The notes beneath the pieces are model-generated. The model searched no databases. It saw only the letters and a program-made list of their open reading frames with translations, and had not been told where the DNA came from. A stretch of DNA of 7,903 nt, taken from the NCBI GenBank assembly GCA_030665925.1, contig DAOUYX010000066.1, forward strand, positions 1 through 7,903, read 5' to 3'. The DNA is from Methanosarcinales archaeon (GTDB lineage Archaea > Halobacteriota > Syntropharchaeia > Alkanophagales > Methanospirareceae). The translations under genes were made by a program, and so were the position numbers. Shown here piece after piece: positions 5,832 to 7,903 of this stretch (the first letter of the stretch is position 1; each line of letters begins with the position of its first letter).

Positions 5832-5993
5832 ATGGACGAAATAGCAAGACTGATAAAAGATCTGAGAAGACTACTTCAGAATATCCCCGAAGAAGATTGC
5901 TACGAAATTCTGGAAGGAGTGGACATTAACGAGCTGAAAAGGGAATTAGGCTCGTGGTTTATCGCGGACTACCCACTTTACCAGGGTTCATAG
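5832..5993 (+). CDS. Small hypothetical protein (53 residues)
   Basis: An ATG at 5832 opens a 53-codon frame to the TAG at 5991, beginning MDEIARLIKDLRRLLQNIP and ending in YPLYQGS. The composition is protein-like: an amphipathic, charged first half (residues 1-16), then EEDCYEILEGVDINELKREL likely helical, and one Cys. A weak ribosome-binding site GTGAG sits 5 nt upstream (5823-5827). No promoter is clear just upstream, though CATATAGG around 5813 is AT-rich. If the hairpin at 5734-5760 is not fully efficient it could be expressed from promoter copy C. I do not recognise the family. Confidence 0.5.
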   Translation: MDEIARLIKDLRRLLQNIPEEDCYEILEGVDINELKRELGSWFIADYPLYQGS

Positions 5994-6029
5994 CGGCACA
6001 ATTCGTTCAAAAAAAAGAGAAAGGTCTTT

Positions 6030-6239
6030 TTAGTCCTTTGAGACCATTACTTCTGACGCTTTTATCACCGCTTCTACTTTATCGCCTTCTTTTAGATCGA
6101 GGTCTTCCGCCGCCTCTTTTGTGATCATCGAGGTGATGATTGCGGGCTTGGTGATCTCGATTTTTACCGTAGAAGCAACCTCGCCTTTCTCTATCCCCTT
6201 CACCACACCTTCAATCCTATTCCTTGCGCTTAATGGCAT
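6030..6239 (-). CDS. mop: Molbindin (Mop domain) molybdate/tungstate-binding protein
   Basis: The 69-residue product is a single Mop/TOBE domain. SARNRIEGVVKGIEKGEVAS is at the start, ITKPAIITSMITKEAAEDLDL in the middle and GDKVEAVIKASEVMV at the end, matching molbindins along their full length. Such proteins form hexamers that bind several molybdate or tungstate ions between subunits. They are thought to store or buffer the anion in the cytoplasm. The ATG at 6239 has GGTGAT 8 nt upstream (6248-6253). A BRE/TATA pair on the minus strand precedes it. Its position next to the importer genes agrees with a role in oxyanion homeostasis. The free-standing domain differs from the TOBE region at the end of WtpC. 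Confidence 0.93.
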   Translation of the reverse strand: MPLSARNRIEGVVKGIEKGEVASTVKIEITKPAIITSMITKEAAEDLDLKEGDKVEAVIKASEVMVSKD

Positions 6240-6272
6240 TTTTCCCTATCACCAATTGATGATTCGTTTCGT

Positions 6273-6301
6273 ATGTTAAAATGCTTTTCGGTAGAAAAAA
6301 C
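6273..6301 (-). promoter_or_regulatory. Promoter of mop
   Basis: On the minus strand ACCGAAAAGC (BRE) is followed by ATTTTAACATA (a weak TATA element, centre about 6277), about 38 nt before the mop ATG. It resembles the plus-strand element in its BRE, but after the TATA it reads CGAAACGAATC rather than CGAATGG. It lies back to back with promoter copy D. The two BREs form the inverted repeat TTTCGGT (6286-6292) / ACCGAAA (6300-6306). Confidence 0.6.
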
Positions 6302-6325
6302 CGAAAGTTATTTTATGTCGAATGG
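6298..6325 (+). promoter_or_regulatory. Copy D of the repeated promoter element, no clear gene behind it
   Basis: AAACCGAAAG and TTATTTTAT are followed by GTCGAATGG, the same 28-nt spacing as copies A, B and E. Downstream (6326-6407) there are only mini-frames, such as an ATG at 6322 with a stop after 12 codons and a TTG behind GAAGGAG with a stop after 8 codons. The transcript would then run antisense into the PIN gene. It may be the promoter of a lost gene, of a short RNA, or of an antisense transcript. Confidence 0.6.
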
Positions 6326-6407
6326 AAAATATTGGGGAAATGGAAATCCGAAGGAGTTGAAAGGAAAACGCAGAGAAGAGTAGTGAGAGTAAGAAGTAGA
6401 TGCAGGA

Positions 6408-6809
6408 TCATGCTTGGGATAAAAACGAAATCAAATCAGAAGTAGAGAATACCTTTACTTTAGATTGCTTTTTGAACGCCTTTTCTTGCGCCCAGAGTGG
6501 GCAATCGAGTTTCAATGCCAGGGCAAATAAATCAATGTCATCTGGATCGGGAGAGATCGCCTTTGCATCCGATAGAAAATCCTCGTATTCAGAAAGTGAA
6601 AACACCTTGACAAATATCAGTAAGTCATCTAGAACTTCTTCAAATTCACTATCAGATAACTTAGATTTCTCACAGATGAGTTCTTTATGTTCATTCAATT
6701 CATCTATGCAAAAAGAAGGTGTAATCAGTTCCAATATCTCGAAATTCAATATCAATCTCCTCGTTTTTGATTCTTTCTTGAAGAAGGAGAACAATACGTT
6801 TGTATCCAC
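6408..6809 (-). CDS. PIN-domain protein (VapC-like toxin), possibly damaged at its start
   Basis: The 133-residue frame encodes a PIN ribonuclease fold. VDTNVLFSFFKK at the very start carries the first acidic residue, CIDELNEHKELI the Glu, and DPDDIDLFALALKLDCPLW the later Asp cluster. VapC toxins use these acids to bind a metal and cleave RNA. The usual last motif W(S/T)xD reads WAQE here, an Asp-to-Glu change. The frame begins at a GTG at 6809 directly after an in-frame TGA. Relatives start a few residues earlier (M-K-V-L-VDTN, for example), and the upstream codons CTT AAA GTT TGA look like such a start with the initiator and fourth codon mutated. No ribosome-binding site is visible. It lies 45 nt after the antitoxin-like gene in the same direction. 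It may be a shortened toxin or a recent pseudogene. Confidence 0.7.
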   Translation of the reverse strand: MDTNVLFSFFKKESKTRRLILNFEILELITPSFCIDELNEHKELICEKSKLSDSEFEEVLDDLLIFVKVFSLSEYEDFLSDAKAISPDPDDIDLFALALKLDCPLWAQEKAFKKQSKVKVFSTSDLISFLSQA

Positions 6810-6854
6810 TCAAACTTTAAGAAAGTTTAATCAAAAATGCTGCGCAAATTTCAT

Positions 6855-7082
6855 TTACACGAAACCCATCTGCTTTAGTTTTTCAAATCTCCCCTTCTTC
6901 GCCATCTCCCCGAGTTCTATGCACTCTTCATCGGTCAATTCGCTGTCTTTGAGCAATTCATCAAGCCTTCCAAGCATTGAATCCCTTGCCAGTCTCAACT
7001 TTACGAACTCCTCCACACCCTTCGCCAAATCTGACATGTCCACCTTAAATCGGTCTGGTATCTTAACCACTATCTCTCCCAT
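6855..7082 (-). CDS. VapB-like antitoxin
   Basis: The small acidic protein (75 residues from the ATG at 7082, or 78 from a GTG at 7091) begins MGEIVVKIPDRFKVDMSDL, a short beta strand and helix like archaeal VapB partners of PIN toxins. It continues with a helical charged region, LGRLDELLKDSELTDEECIELGEMAKKGRFEKL, that would wrap the toxin. GGTGG at 7090-7086 lies just before the ATG, and a TATA element is about 35 nt upstream. The gene precedes the PIN gene in the same direction, the standard VapBC order. The 45-nt gap is larger than the usual overlap, consistent with loss of the original toxin start. The family assignment rests on size, the IPDRFK start and context, so it is moderate. Confidence 0.7.
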   Translation of the reverse strand: MGEIVVKIPDRFKVDMSDLAKGVEEFVKLRLARDSMLGRLDELLKDSELTDEECIELGEMAKKGRFEKLKQMGFV

Positions 7083-7113
7083 TTCCACCACTCATAACAA
7101 TATCAATCGTGCG

Positions 7114-7125
7114 TATATAAATAAC
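7114..7125 (-). promoter_or_regulatory. Promoter of the VapB-PIN pair
   Basis: On the minus strand TTATTTATATAC is a good archaeal TATA box. Transcription would start around 7092, only about 10 nt before the ATG. It lacks the CGAATGG block seen in the plus-strand repeated element. Confidence 0.6.
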
Positions 7126-7293
7126 TTTCCTTCAGTGCCAAGTCTGGAGCAGGATTATTGTCCATCCACTGTTCTGGACATTTGAATTTATTTTCGTGAA
7201 CTCTGCCCATGTAGGGACGGACGTGAGCCCCACATAAGAAAAGTTCTCTCGTGTAAATCTGTGAGAATCTGTGGTTACAAAAATTTTAGGAAT
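7126..7293. other. Intergenic stretch without a recognisable gene
   Basis: This stretch between the VapB promoter and promoter copy E has no supported reading frame. It holds a short imperfect tandem repeat AATCTGTGAG / AATCTGTGGT (7256-7275) within a phrase that begins CGTGTAAATCTG. It also holds a weak 5-bp hairpin GTCCA / TGGAC (about 7160-7179). I see no known RNA in it. Confidence 0.4.
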
Positions 7294-7321
7294 AAACCGA
7301 AAACCTTTTTATGTCGAATGG
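7294..7321 (+). promoter_or_regulatory. Promoter of the DUF4430-like gene, copy E of the repeated element
   Basis: AAACCGAAAA and CCTTTTTAT are followed by GTCGAATGG. It is a complete match to the consensus of copies A-D. The expected start falls near 7335 (GCATAACG), followed closely by the ribosome-binding site GGTGGTGAT (7338-7346). Confidence 0.8.
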
Positions 7322-7376
7322 TGCAATGTTGCATAACGGTGGTGATAATATGAAAATGGGAGAAAATGAGAAATAG

Positions 7377-7903
7377 ATGAAAATTAGAGAATGTATGCTA
7401 TGGATGATGGTATGCATTAGCATAGGATTGTTGTTTTTGACGCCTCCCGTGCTGGTAGCAACGACAGGAGAGACCGTCGCGGAACTGGAGAACTATGGAG
7501 GTACCGTTTTGAACGAGATGACAGCGGATGTGCTCTTCGACAATTCAGTCACGCTCACGGACGGTAACTTCACCTTAACCGCGTACAATTCGGAGGGCGA
7601 TTACGAGGTCAGACAACTTACGCCTCTGGGAGCACTCGATGTAGCAGCCCAGATTGGAGTTTTCGACTACAACGTTACCGATAAGAAGTTCGATTCGATG
7701 GGCATTCTGATGGTTGACGACATCGGTGATTACAAATACAACAAGTCGGGCAGTGACAAGTGGGCATGGAGCTGCGCGGTAAATGGCACTGTCCTGGACG
7801 ACTGGGGCAATCCTGGAACCGAAGGCTTGAACGTCTACGAGCTGCACAATGGAGATGTCGTGTACTACTTCTACGGCAACGTCGAGCTGTCCGATTACGG
7901 GCC
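7377..7903 (+). CDS. Secreted DUF4430-like surface protein, 5' part
   Basis: From the ATG at 7377 the frame stays open to the window edge (175 codons). A signal peptide (about residues 8-30, MLWMMVCISIGLLFL then PPVLVA) is followed by an exported region. FTLTAYNSEGDYEVRQLTPLGALDVAAQ, MVDDIGDYKYNKSGSDKWAWS and CAVNGTVLDDWGNPG, with GDVVYYFYGN, give the pattern of DUF4430-type (transcobalamin C-terminal-like) domains in archaeal surface proteins. In these, LTPLGALDAA and a Trp-rich VNG strand recur. The strong ribosome-binding site GGTGGTGAT belongs to an ATG at 7350, in the same frame. The intervening reading MKMGENEK ends in TAG immediately before the ATG at 7377. The gene may begin at 7350 with amber readthrough or use a coupled restart. 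Function is unknown; ligand binding at the cell surface is possible. Confidence 0.75.
   Translation, partial: MKIRECMLWMMVCISIGLLFLTPPVLVATTGETVAELENYGGTVLNEMTADVLFDNSVTLTDGNFTLTAYNSEGDYEVRQLTPLGALDVAAQIGVFDYNVTDKKFDSMGILMVDDIGDYKYNKSGSDKWAWSCAVNGTVLDDWGNPGTEGLNVYELHNGDVVYYFYGNVELSDYG

Noticed and set aside
5578..5847. Minus-strand frame of 89 codons
   Set aside because: It runs through a terminator and a structured region, with no start signals or domain; the plus-strand RNA interpretation fits better.
6400..7185. Plus-strand frame of 261 codons, very Ser-rich
   Set aside because: It is the antisense of the antitoxin and PIN genes. The Ser/Asn richness arises from reverse-reading Glu/Asp/Leu codons.
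1..7903. CRISPR array or insertion sequence
   Set aside because: No regularly spaced direct repeats, no transposase motifs and no terminal inverted repeats with target duplications were seen. The only dispersed repeat is the promoter element.

Overview
The window looks like a euryarchaeal chromosome segment, probably from a methanogen or methane/alkane-oxidising relative. The evidence is archaeal BRE/TATA promoters, GGTGA/GGTGG ribosome-binding sites, a WtpA-type tungstate-binding protein, a PGF-CTERM (archaeosortase) anchor, an archaeal-style 5S rRNA with its own promoter, a DUF4430-like surface protein and a VapBC-like pair. Base composition and these families would suit ANME-1/Methanophagales-like lineages, but that placement is a guess.

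Layout. Positions 1-618 (minus strand) hold a decayed AAA/SMC-type ATPase gene with a frameshift and internal stops. Positions 709-835 (minus) are an unlinked 5S rRNA gene. It is transcribed divergently from the main locus, an oxyanion (molybdate/tungstate) uptake cluster on the plus strand. That cluster contains a ModA-like lipoprotein (954-1796), a TrmO/TsaA-family tRNA methyltransferase (1838-2347), the permease (2360-3160) and the ATPase WtpC/ModC (3183-4262). A second, structurally different binding protein of the WtpA type follows under its own promoter (4365-5546) and ends at a strong terminator. Next come a promoter, a putative ~105-nt structured small RNA with its own terminator (about 5664-5770) and a 53-codon small ORF. 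A molbindin (Mop) gene lies on the minus strand (6030-6239). Further right are a minus-strand VapB/PIN pair (6408-7082) and the 5' part of a secreted DUF4430-like protein on the plus strand, cut by the window edge.

How the parts work together. The two binding proteins would deliver molybdate/tungstate to one permease-ATPase complex, and the Mop protein could buffer the anion in the cytoplasm. The most striking non-coding signal is a 27-28-bp promoter element occurring five times on the plus strand. It has a BRE (AAACCGAAAA), a TATA element (CTTTTTAT) and then a fixed CGAATGG immediately downstream, ahead of ModA, WtpA, the small RNA, an apparently gene-less site and the DUF4430 protein. The 5S and VapB promoters in the same window lack the CGAATGG part. 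This suggests either a common regulon (perhaps responsive to molybdate/tungstate) or a lineage-specific promoter extension.
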